Positions 45,752 to 54,581 are shown, counted from the stretch's first letter. The stretch: 64,000 nucleotides of DNA from Alphaproteobacteria bacterium (GCA_030425145.1 JAUHVK010000007.1:104488-168487); one strand, 5' to 3'. The notes: a model not told the origin generated them from the letters alone. A program made the numbers and translations.

Positions 45752-46143
45752 CAGTCCGCCGCCGGCCCCGTCTGCACCCCGACCGCGCCGGCCAGATTTT
45801 CGAGGCGCTTCATGAAACCCTCCGGATCACCCGCGAACGTCTCCGACAGGATCGCCTCGATGAGGCTCAGCTGATCCGACATCCCGAGCCGGTCCGCCAC
45901 CGCCTCGGCCTGCTCGTCATCCGGAGATCCGGTTCCGGCGGCGATGACAGCGGCAAGGACCTCGGGCCCCATGTCAACGAGCGATGAGATGTTCAAGCCG
46001 GCGCCGGTGACTGCCCCGACGAGATCGGGGAAGCGGCGGAAGAGACTGGCGAGCCCGCGCGCGGAGACGCCGGTGACCGTGACGCGGAGGCCACGGACCT
46101 GGACGTCCCGCCCAACGCCCGCAAGATCAGCGAGAGAGCTCAT
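45751..46143 (-). CDS. Tail assembly chaperone, first protein
   Basis: 130 residues from ATG 46143 (GGGAG upstream). An N-terminal beta part (DVQVRGLRVTVTGVSARG) is followed by a helical, acidic C-terminal half. Its place between tail tube and tape measure is that of gpG-type chaperones. Confidence 0.7.
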   Translation of the reverse strand: MSSLADLAGVGRDVQVRGLRVTVTGVSARGLASLFRRFPDLVGAVTGAGLNISSLVDMGPEVLAAVIAAGTGSPDDEQAEAVADRLGMSDQLSLIEAILSETFAGDPEGFMKRLENLAGAVGVQTGPAAD

Positions 46144-46146
46144 TCG

Positions 46147-46749
46147 TTACGCTCCCGCCGGGGTGGTGTTGCCTGTGATCGTAAGCTCTTCGCCGATCTC
46201 GTAGCCGGCGGACTTGCCGGCGGCCGGATATGCGGCGCCTGACAGCTCGATCGTCGCGATTTCGGTGTCGGAAATGAAGCTCCGCGCCGAGGCCGGCCGG
46301 ATCTCGACGTCCCAGAGCCGCAGAAGCGACTTCGGGCCCTCTGCGTTGACGCCCCGGATCACCAGCTCGCCGCGGAGCGTCGGGTTCGATGCCACGCCGG
46401 ACTTGTGCCCGCCGGACTGGATCTCGAGGATCTCTCCGCCAAGGTCGATCACCTCCTCGGTACCGTCCACGGTATCCGCGTCCGCCATGAGCGAGGCTGC
46501 GCGGGCGAACGCGCTCATCTGCGCGAGGGTCATGCTGATCGTCGCGGAGGTCTGGGTCACGGTGCGCTTTACGAGCGTCCGGATGCCGCGATCGTTCGCG
46601 TAGCGTTCCTGCTCTTCAACGGCGATCTCGAGCGTGAGGCTGTCGGCGTCGCCAAGATTTTCGTACTCGGTCGCGCCTGCTTTTTTGAAAAAGATTTGCG
46701 CTTTCGGAACGACGTACAAATCGTTGGAAAGCGGATCGGTGACGGCCAT
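46147..46749 (-). CDS. Major tail tube protein
   Basis: 200 residues. Beta-rich throughout, beginning AVTDPLSNDLYVVPKAQIFF; a tube-like pattern with LTLEIAVEEQERYANDRG and TVTQTSATISMTLAQMS. Gene order (after tail terminator, before chaperones) and length fit a siphovirus tube protein. A sheath gene is absent, so the tail is non-contractile. Confidence 0.75.
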   Translation of the reverse strand: MAVTDPLSNDLYVVPKAQIFFKKAGATEYENLGDADSLTLEIAVEEQERYANDRGIRTLVKRTVTQTSATISMTLAQMSAFARAASLMADADTVDGTEEVIDLGGEILEIQSGGHKSGVASNPTLRGELVIRGVNAEGPKSLLRLWDVEIRPASARSFISDTEIATIELSGAAYPAAGKSAGYEIGEELTITGNTTPAGA

Positions 46750-46768
46750 GTGGGGCTCCTCTTCGGGG

Positions 46769-47176
46769 TCAGTTCAACGTGTCTTGGACTTGCGCGGAGT
46801 ATGTCATGACCGCGAGGCTTCTCACGCGGTCGGCGGATGACAGGGAGATTTCGACAGCTTGCGGCTCGAGGTCCGCGCGCGCGGCGAGCGCAAGTTCGAT
46901 GTCGCGGCAGAGCGCGTCGAGCCTGTCGCAGACCTCCTCGTCGGGCCCATCCGAGATCGCGATGATCTCGACCTTCATCTTGCGGGTGATCGGTCCGGCC
47001 GGGCGGCCGCGCGCGGCGGCGGGCCGGGACAGCTGCTCCTCGGCGACGTAGACCGCCACCGCCTCGGTCGTGCCGCGCGGTAGATCTCTGGCGCGTCCGG
47101 CGTAGACCGGGACGCTCAGCACCGCCTGCAGCCGAGACTGGACGTCGTCGCGTAAGATTTTGCGTGGGTGGGTCAT
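46769..47176 (-). CDS. Tail terminator (gpU-like)
   Basis: 135 residues: RKILRDDVQSRLQAVLSVPVYAGRARDLPRG is typical of the terminator/minor tail U family at its N-terminus, followed by beta strands. It caps the tail tube and contacts the head. A 224-base gap holding a periodic repeat lies just upstream. Confidence 0.7.
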   Translation of the reverse strand: MTHPRKILRDDVQSRLQAVLSVPVYAGRARDLPRGTTEAVAVYVAEEQLSRPAAARGRPAGPITRKMKVEIIAISDGPDEEVCDRLDALCRDIELALAARADLEPQAVEISLSSADRVRSLAVMTYSAQVQDTLN

Positions 47177-47238
47177 GTGTCCTCCGGAGTTGAGAGCATC
47201 ATAAAGTGCGCCGCGAAGAGGCGGCGCGGTCTAGTCAA

Positions 47239-47264
47239 GGGCGAGTGGAAAGGGAAACGGGGGA
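47239..47264 (+). repeat. Dispersed 26-nt element, copy a
   Basis: GGGCGAGTGGAAAGGGAAAC then GGGGGA. It directly precedes the 12-bp-periodic array and is in the non-coding gap between two tail genes. On the plus strand it would encode GEWKGKRG. Confidence 0.55.
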
Positions 47265-47265
47265 A

Positions 47266-47403
47266 GGGACCAAACGGGGGTCAACAGAGGGGACCGGAGA
47301 GGGGTCATGTTAATGGCCTAAACAAGGGTCAAATCAAGGGACCGAAGAAGGGCCGGAACACGGGACCACTGAAGGGACAAGTGAAGGGACCAGATACGGG
47401 TCA
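47266..47403. repeat. 12-bp-periodic GGGACC/GGGTCA array
   Basis: A six-base core (GGGACC, GGGTCA or a close variant) starts at exactly 12-base steps: 47266, 47278, 47290, 47302, 47326, 47338, 47350, 47362, 47374, 47386 and 47398. The unit expected at 47314 is degraded. The six bases between cores vary freely. It lies between minus-strand genes. On the plus strand the frame would give a tetrapeptide repeat of the type KGPx/KGQx, but no SD supports translation. Confidence 0.8.
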
Positions 47404-47730
47404 GGACTCAGTCAGATACGCGCGGCAGCGGATCAGGCTAAGCCCGTCGTCGCGCGGATCGTGAAGCGTGTAAGAGACCAAGTCGACCGTCAGCGTGGCG
47501 CCGTGCAGCGCGGATGCTGGCCTGCCGGTCGCAATAAATGCGGCGCGGGGCACGTCAAGCACCGGGTATTCATCGCGCACCTCTACCCCGTAATCCCCCA
47601 CGCTCGTCTCAACAAACTGCGGCTGCCAGAGCGCGCGAAGGGTCACCTCGTCACCGGTGGTGAGGGTCAGCGTCACGTCCCGGCCGAGGACGGCGGCAAG
47701 GGTAGATCCGAGAGAAGCGAAAGGGGTCAT
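47401..47730 (-). CDS. Head-tail joining protein (FII-like)
   Basis: 109 residues from ATG 47730 (GGAGA eight bases upstream). The start overlaps the stop of the preceding gene as ATGA. A short helical N-terminus (FASLGSTLAAVLGRDVTLTL) and then a beta domain with DVPRAAF and YTLHDPRDDGLSL match small head-tail connectors. The stop lies at the edge of the periodic array. Confidence 0.65.
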   Translation of the reverse strand: MTPFASLGSTLAAVLGRDVTLTLTTGDEVTLRALWQPQFVETSVGDYGVEVRDEYPVLDVPRAAFIATGRPASALHGATLTVDLVSYTLHDPRDDGLSLIRCRAYLTES

Positions 47731-47936
47731 CTGATGGTCTCCAGATCGGGCGGCGGGGCGGCCAGCGCGGCCTCGATGCACGTGCGCGGGTCCGGGTCAG
47801 GCATGCATGAAAGCACGTTCACCCCGTCACGCAGCGCGCCCGGCCCGCCGACGTTCAGCGTCAGCCATAGCAGGAGCGCGGCGACCATCAGGCCGCCGAG
47901 CGTGAATTTCATGACCAGTGCGGGGGCGTCCATCAT
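47727..47936 (-). CDS. Small phage membrane protein
   Basis: 69 residues beginning with two Met codons, overlapping the upstream stop. One membrane helix (LGGLMVAALLLWLTLNV) and a short outer part with two Cys (SCMPDPDPRTCIE). Unknown function; it is unusual to find a membrane protein inside the head-tail gene block. Confidence 0.6.
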   Translation of the reverse strand: MMDAPALVMKFTLGGLMVAALLLWLTLNVGGPGALRDGVNVLSCMPDPDPRTCIEAALAAPPPDLETIR

Positions 47937-49465
47937 GCGAGCAGCTTCACGACATTCGTTCCGGTCCCGTCATCCTGGACAACAGCGATCATGCCTCCGA
48001 TCGTCGTATGCGCTGAAGTGTTAACCCCGGTCACGCTCACTGCCTCCGGCTGAATGCCGAGGTGTACGACGTCAGTAGGGTCCGACACATCGTAGATGTG
48101 AAGCCCGTCCGCCGGGTACAGCGCATACAAATAACCATCTGACTCGTACAAGTTCGTCGTGTAAGACCCGGTCCTGTTCTGACCCTCGGTGAAGACGAGC
48201 TGCGGGCTTGCAGGGTCAATCAGGTCCCAGACCTGAATCTCACCGGTCACGCCGTTCGCGCTGCCGCCTGCTTTACCGTAGGCGTAACGTCCGTCGAAGT
48301 ACGAGATGTTTGCCTCGTTCGCCCACCCCACACCAAGAGCCAGTGGTGTCAGCGAGCCGTCCGGCTGGACGCGGAAAACGGAGAAAACCTCCTGCGACGT
48401 GCTTGTGACGGTGTCTAGATGCGTGAAGAGAACGACATTGCTGTCGTAGTCTCGCGGTAGCCTGGGCTGCTGTATCGAGCTGAGGTTCGCATTCTGCAAG
48501 TCCGTCTGCGCGGCCACGCTGCGCGTTGCAAGATCGATCGTCAAGACTCCGTAAAACGGATAGTCACTCCCCGTCACGAACGCGAAATCTCGGGTGTACC
48601 CGACAACTCTCCCCGGCGCATCCAGATTGATCGTTGCGCCCTCATAAGCGGGGTTTGCCGGGTCCGAGACGTCGAAAACGTACAAGAACACGCCGGCAAG
48701 AACGAGAAGACGGTCGCCGGAGACAGCCGAGTCCTTCGGGACGTCATCTGCCCCTGACGGCACGGGAAGATCCGAAGACTTCACCGGCGAGGCTGGGTTG
48801 GAAACATCCCAAATCTCACAGAGGAAAGAACCTGACGAGCTTGCGTTTCGCGCGATGACCGCGACGTGTGAGTCGCTGACCGGCCGGACCGCGAAGACAA
48901 CGGAAGACCCTACCGGAACGGGGAAAGATCCGACCTCCGTCGCGGTCATCGGTTCCGCCGGCCCGACGCTGAACGTCAGCGTGAACGCGCTCGTCGCAGC
49001 GCTCAGAGAAACCCCGTCAGAAGCGACAAACGTGATCGAAAACGCGCCCGGCGTCTTACCCGCAACCGCCGCCGGATCAGCAGCGATCATGAACATCCCG
49101 CCGTCTTGAACGACATCCGCGACACCCTCGATCGTCCCGTCCGAGATCTGGTAGCTCCAGCTGATCGGTAAGCCCTCCGGATCTTCTGCGGAAAGCGAAA
49201 GAGTGATAGGCGAGCCGTCAGTCGGCAGCGCGTAAGCCGCCTCCGGGCCCTGCGTCAGCGCGGGCGCGAGATTCACGGTCGCCACCTTGTACCAGCCGCC
49301 AGAGAGCTGCGTGCCGGACCAGATATAAAGGGCGCTCTCGCCCTGCAGGTTCTCCTCGACATGCGCGAGCGCCCCCGGCTTGACACCTGTCAGCGGGAGG
49401 TCCGCAACCGTCAAGTATTTCTTCACACCTGATCCGCCGAAGGACCCGCCAGAAATTCCGAACAT
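47933..49465 (-). CDS. Virion-associated Ig-like plus beta-propeller protein
   Basis: 510 residues from ATG 49465 (GAGGAGG upstream). The N-terminal 60 residues (KKYLTVADLPLTGVKPGALAH) resemble a virion-attachment segment of tail or head fibres. Residues about 70-170 are a cadherin/Ig-like domain (LSAEDPEGLPISWSYQISDG). Residues about 180-505 carry LVIVD-type propeller repeats (IWDVSNPASPV, VFDVSDPANPA, VWDLIDPASPQL, IYDVSDPTDVV). It is probably displayed on the capsid or neck and binds a surface glycan or protein. Confidence 0.72.
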   Translation of the reverse strand: MFGISGGSFGGSGVKKYLTVADLPLTGVKPGALAHVEENLQGESALYIWSGTQLSGGWYKVATVNLAPALTQGPEAAYALPTDGSPITLSLSAEDPEGLPISWSYQISDGTIEGVADVVQDGGMFMIAADPAAVAGKTPGAFSITFVASDGVSLSAATSAFTLTFSVGPAEPMTATEVGSFPVPVGSSVVFAVRPVSDSHVAVIARNASSSGSFLCEIWDVSNPASPVKSSDLPVPSGADDVPKDSAVSGDRLLVLAGVFLYVFDVSDPANPAYEGATINLDAPGRVVGYTRDFAFVTGSDYPFYGVLTIDLATRSVAAQTDLQNANLSSIQQPRLPRDYDSNVVLFTHLDTVTSTSQEVFSVFRVQPDGSLTPLALGVGWANEANISYFDGRYAYGKAGGSANGVTGEIQVWDLIDPASPQLVFTEGQNRTGSYTTNLYESDGYLYALYPADGLHIYDVSDPTDVVHLGIQPEAVSVTGVNTSAHTTIGGMIAVVQDDGTGTNVVKLLA

Positions 49466-49476
49466 CTCGATCCTCC

Positions 49477-49800
49477 TCAGGCTTTCTCGAGCGGCAGAAC
49501 GAACAGCGCGCCAGCGCCCTCGACCCCGCGAACCGCGACCCGGTCGCCGGTCTTCACGCGGAAAAACCCGGACCCGCCTGCGCCCAGCGGGAAGCTGCCG
49601 GCGATGTCGCCGGCGGTCACGTTCGACCCGATGCTGACAAAAGCGGGCGCGCTGACCGAAACCAGATAGACCCCGTCGTCCAGGGCGGCCGTGTGGGTGC
49701 TGCCGGTCTCAGTGAACGCGACCCGGAGGCCGGATGCGGTCACGAGCCGGGCGACGCCGAGCGCCTCGCCATTTTGGTTTTCGGGGGTGCGAAGTCTCAT
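49477..49800 (-). CDS. Small head protein, possible decoration protein
   Basis: 107 residues from ATG 49800 (AGGAG upstream). Beta-rich with GDRVAVRGVEGAGALFVLPL. Its location between DUF2190 and the propeller protein suits a capsid accessory protein. No family recognised. Confidence 0.55.
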   Translation of the reverse strand: MRLRTPENQNGEALGVARLVTASGLRVAFTETGSTHTAALDDGVYLVSVSAPAFVSIGSNVTAGDIAGSFPLGAGGSGFFRVKTGDRVAVRGVEGAGALFVLPLEKA

Positions 49801-49895
49801 CCTGTCAGCTCCTAGATGGTGCGGGCGGCAGGAAAGGACCAGAAACCGCCGCCCGCGACAGGGGCGTGATCGCCCCCGTATTCGTTGAGAACAGC

Positions 49896-50240
49896 TTAGC
49901 CGATCCGGACATTCACATATGCGGCGCCATCTTCGACAACCGCGTCAGCAACGGCCACGCCGACTTTGACGTAAGCGTTCGCCGGATCACCGCCGTCGTC
50001 CGCATCCGCCGTCAGCGTTTCGCCGTCAGCAGTGTAGATCGCAGCGCCGGCTGCGAGGGCCGCAGCGTTCTCGACAACAGCGTTGAAAACGCCGCGGGTG
50101 GCGATCGCGACTTCTTCGAACTGGCCGGCGTCAGTCTGAGCGAAGCCGAACAGCTCGCCGACCATCACAAGCCCGCCGGACGCGACGGCGACAGGCGCGG
50201 TCACGGTGATCACGTCGCCGCTTTGTACGAAATTCTTCAT
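49896..50240 (-). CDS. DUF2190 capsid decoration protein
   Basis: 114 residues from ATG 50240 (AGGAGATG upstream). MKNFVQSGDVITVTAPVAVA and GELFGFAQTDA are characteristic of DUF2190 proteins, which cement or stabilise HK97-fold capsids. It directly follows the capsid gene. Confidence 0.85.
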   Translation of the reverse strand: MKNFVQSGDVITVTAPVAVASGGLVMVGELFGFAQTDAGQFEEVAIATRGVFNAVVENAAALAAGAAIYTADGETLTADADDGGDPANAYVKVGVAVADAVVEDGAAYVNVRIG

Positions 50241-50293
50241 TCATTCATCTCCTGAAAGGTTGGATGAGGCCCCGCCTGAGCGGGGCCCTCAGA

Positions 50294-52222
50294 TCACTGC
50301 GCCGGCTTCTGCGACCGGGCGAGGCCGCGCCAGTCGATGGCCTTGGCGCCGACATCGAGACGAGCTTTCACTTCGACCCCGTCGACATCCCATCCGTCCC
50401 TGGTGAAAGTCTGAACACCGCGAGCGCCCGACAAAAACCCGAGCTCGATCGTCTCTGTCAGGTTCGGGTTTGCCGCAGCGAACCAGTAGCCCTCGGGTAC
50501 GCGGGGGTCCGCGACGATCGTCATGCGCCCGACGAAGGGGTTGAACTCGCCGGAAGCCGTCGGGGCGATCGAGCCCAGGATCTTCTCAGCGGCGGTCTCG
50601 TCGTCAGGATTGACGATGAGGGTCACGTAGCTGACGTTGATCTTCGCGCCGTCGATGCCGGTCTGCTTACGCCCCAGGGCACGCACTTTCGACAGCCCGT
50701 CAACATCCAGACCGCCAGTCATGACGTTCCCGTGCGCCGTGTGGAACAGGGCCTTCCCGTCGGACATCTGACCGTTGCCGGACAGAACCCCGTAGACCAG
50801 ATCCGCTTCGAGCTCAGCAGCCCGGGCGCCGTACATCGCGGGCAGGCGGGTGAACGCGCTCAGGTCATCGTTGATGATGGCTTGCCGAGTGACCGCGACG
50901 ATCCGGCCGTACGAGGCAAGCGCATAGCTCTCACCGCTCTCGCCGATCGTGCCGTGCGTGAATTCCGCGCCTTCGGCCACGCGCTCGAGCTTCGGCGCAT
51001 CGCCCAGGGCGACGCGCGTCACAGGCCGGAAATCGGTCAGCTCTACCGTCCGGGTGAACGGCTCGAAGGTCCGCTGCGCGCTCTCGTAAGAGTTGCGCAG
51101 GGTCCGGGCGACGGTGTTGCCGAGGACGGCGGCGAAATCGCTCGTCGAGTGCATGCCCGAACGCTGCGTCAGGGCCTCGTCAACCGCGCGCGCGGCGGAC
51201 ACAGAGTCACCGGCACCTGAGAACCGGCGGGCCAGTTCGACAAGAGACAGACCGCGCAGCTCGCGCGCTTCGTCAGACGGCGCTTCGCCGGTCGCCCGGC
51301 TCACAAGCGCGGCTTCGGCACGCTGGACCAGCGTCTCACGCTCGTCGCGAACAACGCGGACAGACGGGGTGGCGGTCGAAACTTCGGGCGCGGCGCGGGA
51401 CGCGATCACGTCCAGCGCGGCGGCGCGGACGGCGTCGAGATCAGACCCGGCGTCGACGTGCTGAGAGACGAAAGCCTCGTCGAGCCCGTGCCGGGTGGCC
51501 ATTTCATTGATCGCGCGGACGCGGGAGCGCTCGGCGGCCACGGCCTGCTGAATATCGTTGTTCTCGGGCACTGCGGCCTCCTCCTCTTCGATTTGTTCGC
51601 CACGCTCGGCGGCGGGTTCGTCTTCAGTTGCGACAGTAGCACCGGCCGGCTCGTCGCCGTGCGGCGCAGAGATCGCGGACCGGAGGGTCTCTTCGATCCG
51701 GTCGAGCTGGGCGGTCATCCGATCGTCAGACCGGATCGCGGCAGCCGTGTCGGCGGGGATGACGGTCAGGCTGATCTCGTACGGCTCCCACGCGCTCACT
51801 GTGCGCGTCGTGACGCCGGTCTCCTCGTCCGTGCTGTCCGCGTACTCGTGAATGAGATACCCGACGGAAACGCTCCGGATGACCCCGCTCTGGATGTCCG
51901 CGACCACGCCCGCGTTTTCCGGACTGTCGCTGAGCCGGACCGTCGCCACGGCCTGTCCGTCTTCGACGCGGTGGCCGATCACGCGGCCGAGGGGGTCACC
52001 CCAGGGCATGTGATCTCTGATGAGATGCACCGTGCCGGAGTCGAGCCGGTCCGTCCGGATCGCGTCCGGCGAGATCACGAGAACCTCGCGGAAGCTCCTT
52101 CGGCCGACCTCGGCGCCGGTCGCGTAGACGATATCGACGGTGCGCGCGCCTTCATCGAAGCTCTCGCTGCGGACCGCGAAATCCGCGTGCGCCGCGCGCT
52201 GCTGTTGAACATTTTCGGGCAT
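50294..52222 (-). CDS. Prohead protease-major capsid protein fusion
   Basis: 642 residues from ATG 52222 (GAGGAG upstream; further upstream starts run into the intergenic repeat-free region without an SD). Residues 1-190 are a prohead protease with HLIRDHMPWGDPLGRV (His) and a Ser in RSVSVGYLIHEY. An acidic/helical delta region (about 200-300) follows. Residues 310-640 are the capsid domain with LDAVRAAALDVIASRA, LFHTAHGNV and FIVADPRVPEGYWF-like features. Fused protease-capsid genes are known in HK97-type phages; self-cleavage would release the capsid part. Confidence 0.85.
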   Translation of the reverse strand: MPENVQQQRAAHADFAVRSESFDEGARTVDIVYATGAEVGRRSFREVLVISPDAIRTDRLDSGTVHLIRDHMPWGDPLGRVIGHRVEDGQAVATVRLSDSPENAGVVADIQSGVIRSVSVGYLIHEYADSTDEETGVTTRTVSAWEPYEISLTVIPADTAAAIRSDDRMTAQLDRIEETLRSAISAPHGDEPAGATVATEDEPAAERGEQIEEEEAAVPENNDIQQAVAAERSRVRAINEMATRHGLDEAFVSQHVDAGSDLDAVRAAALDVIASRAAPEVSTATPSVRVVRDERETLVQRAEAALVSRATGEAPSDEARELRGLSLVELARRFSGAGDSVSAARAVDEALTQRSGMHSTSDFAAVLGNTVARTLRNSYESAQRTFEPFTRTVELTDFRPVTRVALGDAPKLERVAEGAEFTHGTIGESGESYALASYGRIVAVTRQAIINDDLSAFTRLPAMYGARAAELEADLVYGVLSGNGQMSDGKALFHTAHGNVMTGGLDVDGLSKVRALGRKQTGIDGAKINVSYVTLIVNPDDETAAEKILGSIAPTASGEFNPFVGRMTIVADPRVPEGYWFAAANPNLTETIELGFLSGARGVQTFTRDGWDVDGVEVKARLDVGAKAIDWRGLARSQKPAQ

Positions 52223-52268
52223 AGCTACTCCTCGTGTTGAGCGCATCGTAAACCGTCCGTTCGGCGGC

Positions 52269-53753
52269 TCATGCGGTCGTGTCCGGGTCGTCCGGATCCG
52301 CGTCCGTATCGCCCTCGTCTTCATGTTCAGGTTCTGCCGTGATCTGGACCGGGCCGAGGTCGAGACGGAACGACATCCCGGCGGCCTTAAACTTCTCCGC
52401 TATGTCTGCGAGCTCTCTGATCTGGTCGTCCGGATCATGGCCACGCTCTCTCACCGCCTGAGCCCAGGTTTTCACGCCCATTTGTAGATCCAATGAGAGG
52501 GTCTGCGCGTCTTTGAGGGGTTCAACAGACTCCCGGCCGGGCGCGACGAGCGTGACCGTGGCGTCTGTGGCGCGGGCGGCGTTGGCCTCGAAGACCTCGC
52601 GGAACCTGTCGACGATCCGACGAACGGCAGGGAAAATGGTATGCGCGCGGAGGCTGTCGATGCCACGGTTGAACTCCAGCCTTCCGGCTTTTTGGCTGGA
52701 AAAATTCACTTTTTCGAGATCGCCACTGATAGCATCGTATGTGACCCCGTACGCCACGGCGACGCTCTGAAGCCCGATCTTGACGTAGTCCGCCATCCCG
52801 CCGCTGGACGGGGGCTGCGCGACTTTCACGTCCTCTCCAGGCGCCAACGGCACGATCAGGCCAGGCTCCAGCCGCTCGGGCGGCAGGAAGCCGGAATCCG
52901 GATCGCCGGGCTCTCCGAGCAGGCCACCCGCGTCGTCGGGGTGGTCCGTTGTCACGAAAGCGGTGAGGCATGCCTCCACCTTTGCCCTCGCCAGCGCCGT
53001 GCTCATGAACTGATCGACCGAGTTCGCCCGCGCCAGCGCCTGCGCGCCTCGGGGTATCCCGCGCATCTGCCCGGGGTACAACAACTCAACGAGGTGCACC
53101 GCGTCGCGGCGCGGGATGAAGACCGATCTGGAATCGTCCAACCTTAAGCGGACGTGGTAGCCGTGGATCTGGCCGGACGGATAGACCTCGACCCCTTGGA
53201 AATTTTTATTGCCGGGCTCGCGCGGGGCGGCGCCAGGATCGAGTTGTTCGGGGTCGATCACCTGCAGCGTCAGCGTCAGGCCTGTCGATGTGCGTTTTTC
53301 ACGCAGGATGATAAGGGCGTCGCCCGCCTCGAACATCACCCGCGCGGCCAAATTCTGGATCCCGTAGAGGGTCAACCGGCCTTCCCTGTCCGCCTCAGTC
53401 GACCCGGCCCACGCTTCGAACGCCTGTTCAAATTCGTCGTCACCCCTGACAGAGGCCCGGATCCCGGTCCCGACCGCGTGGGCGGTCAAGACAGAGATTG
53501 CCCTGGAGGCGTACGGGTTGTTCTGGGCGAGGTCGCGGGCGGCGGACCGGATGCGCGGTAGCGCGCCGGGGGCGTACTCTTGCTGAGCCGTCGTGGGCGT
53601 CCAGCCTCCGGGCGACGTTGTGTCCTTCGGGGGCCGGTACGCGCGCTGGCGCAGGCGTGGCGAGCCCTTCACCTGCGACGTGGGGGTCGAGGCGGTAGAG
53701 GCGGACTGGTGCCGCTGGGCGGCCGCGTTGCGGCGCTGGCGTTTCGATGCCAT
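52269..53753 (-). CDS. Portal protein (lambda gpB family)
   Basis: 494 residues. RSAARDLAQNNPYASRAI, HAVGTGIRASV, FEAWAGSTEADREGRLTLYG and MRGIPRGAQAL are typical of lambda-type portal proteins. The acidic C-terminus (DEGDTDADPDDPDTTA) is common as well. It forms the dodecameric DNA channel at one capsid vertex. It begins one base after the stop of the RuvC-like gene. Confidence 0.9.
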   Translation of the reverse strand: MASKRQRRNAAAQRHQSASTASTPTSQVKGSPRLRQRAYRPPKDTTSPGGWTPTTAQQEYAPGALPRIRSAARDLAQNNPYASRAISVLTAHAVGTGIRASVRGDDEFEQAFEAWAGSTEADREGRLTLYGIQNLAARVMFEAGDALIILREKRTSTGLTLTLQVIDPEQLDPGAAPREPGNKNFQGVEVYPSGQIHGYHVRLRLDDSRSVFIPRRDAVHLVELLYPGQMRGIPRGAQALARANSVDQFMSTALARAKVEACLTAFVTTDHPDDAGGLLGEPGDPDSGFLPPERLEPGLIVPLAPGEDVKVAQPPSSGGMADYVKIGLQSVAVAYGVTYDAISGDLEKVNFSSQKAGRLEFNRGIDSLRAHTIFPAVRRIVDRFREVFEANAARATDATVTLVAPGRESVEPLKDAQTLSLDLQMGVKTWAQAVRERGHDPDDQIRELADIAEKFKAAGMSFRLDLGPVQITAEPEHEDEGDTDADPDDPDTTA

Positions 53754-53754
53754 G

Positions 53755-54264
53755 TCAGATGACCTCCATCTCGCCGGTGGTCAGGAGGACCTGGCGGTAA
53801 TACTGAATGAGCAGGAGCGCCTCGGCCCTCCCGTCGTCCTTGACCCGGGTCAGCCGGTCGGCGACATGGGGGAAGGCGGTCCGGGCAGCGGTAAGGCTGG
53901 CGGATTTGTCGGATGAGAGACCCAGCGCCGATTTCCAGATAGACGGCCGGACCAGGTGGACCCGGGGGCCATCCACGGCGAGCTGGCACGCCGCAATGGT
54001 CGCGCCAAACCCGGACGCGAAGCGCCAGCTTGAGACGGACCCGCGACCCGGACGGGCTTCGACGTGTTCCAGGACGATAAGGTCCGGGCTCATTGTCCGC
54101 AGTAGATCATAGAGCCCGACGGGGTCCGGCACTTTGCGCTGATCCACAAAATCCGTGACGGGCAGGTCGTGCGCCTCGGGCGCGATCACCTCGCCGCTTG
54201 ACGGGTTGATGGTCGCGCAGGCGACCGCGCCGGTCAGACCCGGGTCTATCCCCACGATGCGCAT
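53755..54264 (-). CDS. RuvC-like Holliday junction resolvase
   Basis: 169 residues from ATG 54264, sharing a base with the gpW stop (TGATG). RIVGIDPGLTGAVA at the N-terminus has the first catalytic Asp, IVLEHVEARPG the Glu, and SLTAARTAFPHVADRL with later Asp residues complete the RNase H-fold resolvase pattern. It likely trims branched DNA before or during packaging. Its position inside the gpW-portal block is notable. Confidence 0.8.
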   Translation of the reverse strand: MRIVGIDPGLTGAVACATINPSSGEVIAPEAHDLPVTDFVDQRKVPDPVGLYDLLRTMSPDLIVLEHVEARPGRGSVSSWRFASGFGATIAACQLAVDGPRVHLVRPSIWKSALGLSSDKSASLTAARTAFPHVADRLTRVKDDGRAEALLLIQYYRQVLLTTGEMEVI

Positions 54265-54476
54265 CACAGATGAACCACCGCGCGGCGGGAGCGCCTTCCG
54301 GGGCGGGCGATACCCAGCTCCCGGCGGAGCCAGTCCCTTATTTTCAGCATGTCGTCCAAGCGCCGATAGCTGACGGTCTTGCCGTCGTAGGACACGGAAG
54401 TCACGCCCTGGGCGATCGCGCTGTCTAGCGCGGCCAGGTGTTCGTGGGATACGGTGGGGGTGGGTATGCTGCTCAT
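54264..54476 (-). CDS. Head-tail joining protein (gpW-like)
   Basis: 70 residues. HEHLAALDSAIAQGVTSVSY with DGKTVSYRRLDDMLKIRDWL fits the short helix-beta-helix gpW fold. Gene order terminase, W, portal is lambda-like. It starts 43 bases after the terminator that ends the embedded early cassette. Confidence 0.75.
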   Translation of the reverse strand: MSSIPTPTVSHEHLAALDSAIAQGVTSVSYDGKTVSYRRLDDMLKIRDWLRRELGIARPGRRSRRAVVHL

Positions 54477-54518
54477 GTCGTGACGATACCCGAGCGACCG
54501 GTCCGGACGTGCGGTCGC

Positions 54519-54550
54519 AAAAAAAAGGGGCCGCTCGTTCTGAGCGGCCC
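54519..54550 (-). terminator. Rho-independent terminator after TOPRIM gene
   Basis: On the minus strand GGGCCGCTC and GAGCGGCCC form a perfect 9-bp stem with a 5-base loop, followed by eight T. It isolates the cassette 54582-56443 from the gpW-portal genes downstream. Confidence 0.92.
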
Positions 54551-54581
54551 AGGTGCCTGATGTGTAGATGTTGTAGACCGG

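Noticed and set aside
45524..46143. Programmed -1 frameshift joining the two tail chaperone genes
   Set aside because: Such shifts are usual for this gene pair, but no convincing slippery heptamer is seen and the TGATG junction allows normal re-initiation.
47266..47403. CRISPR array
   Set aside because: Unit is only 12 bases with 6-base cores; no 25-40 base repeats, no spacers of CRISPR length, no cas genes.
47168..47464. Plus-strand gene encoding a KGPx/KGQx tetrapeptide repeat protein
   Set aside because: No SD, overlaps the starts and ends of two minus-strand tail genes, and lies antisense to the operon; the DNA periodicity alone does not prove coding.
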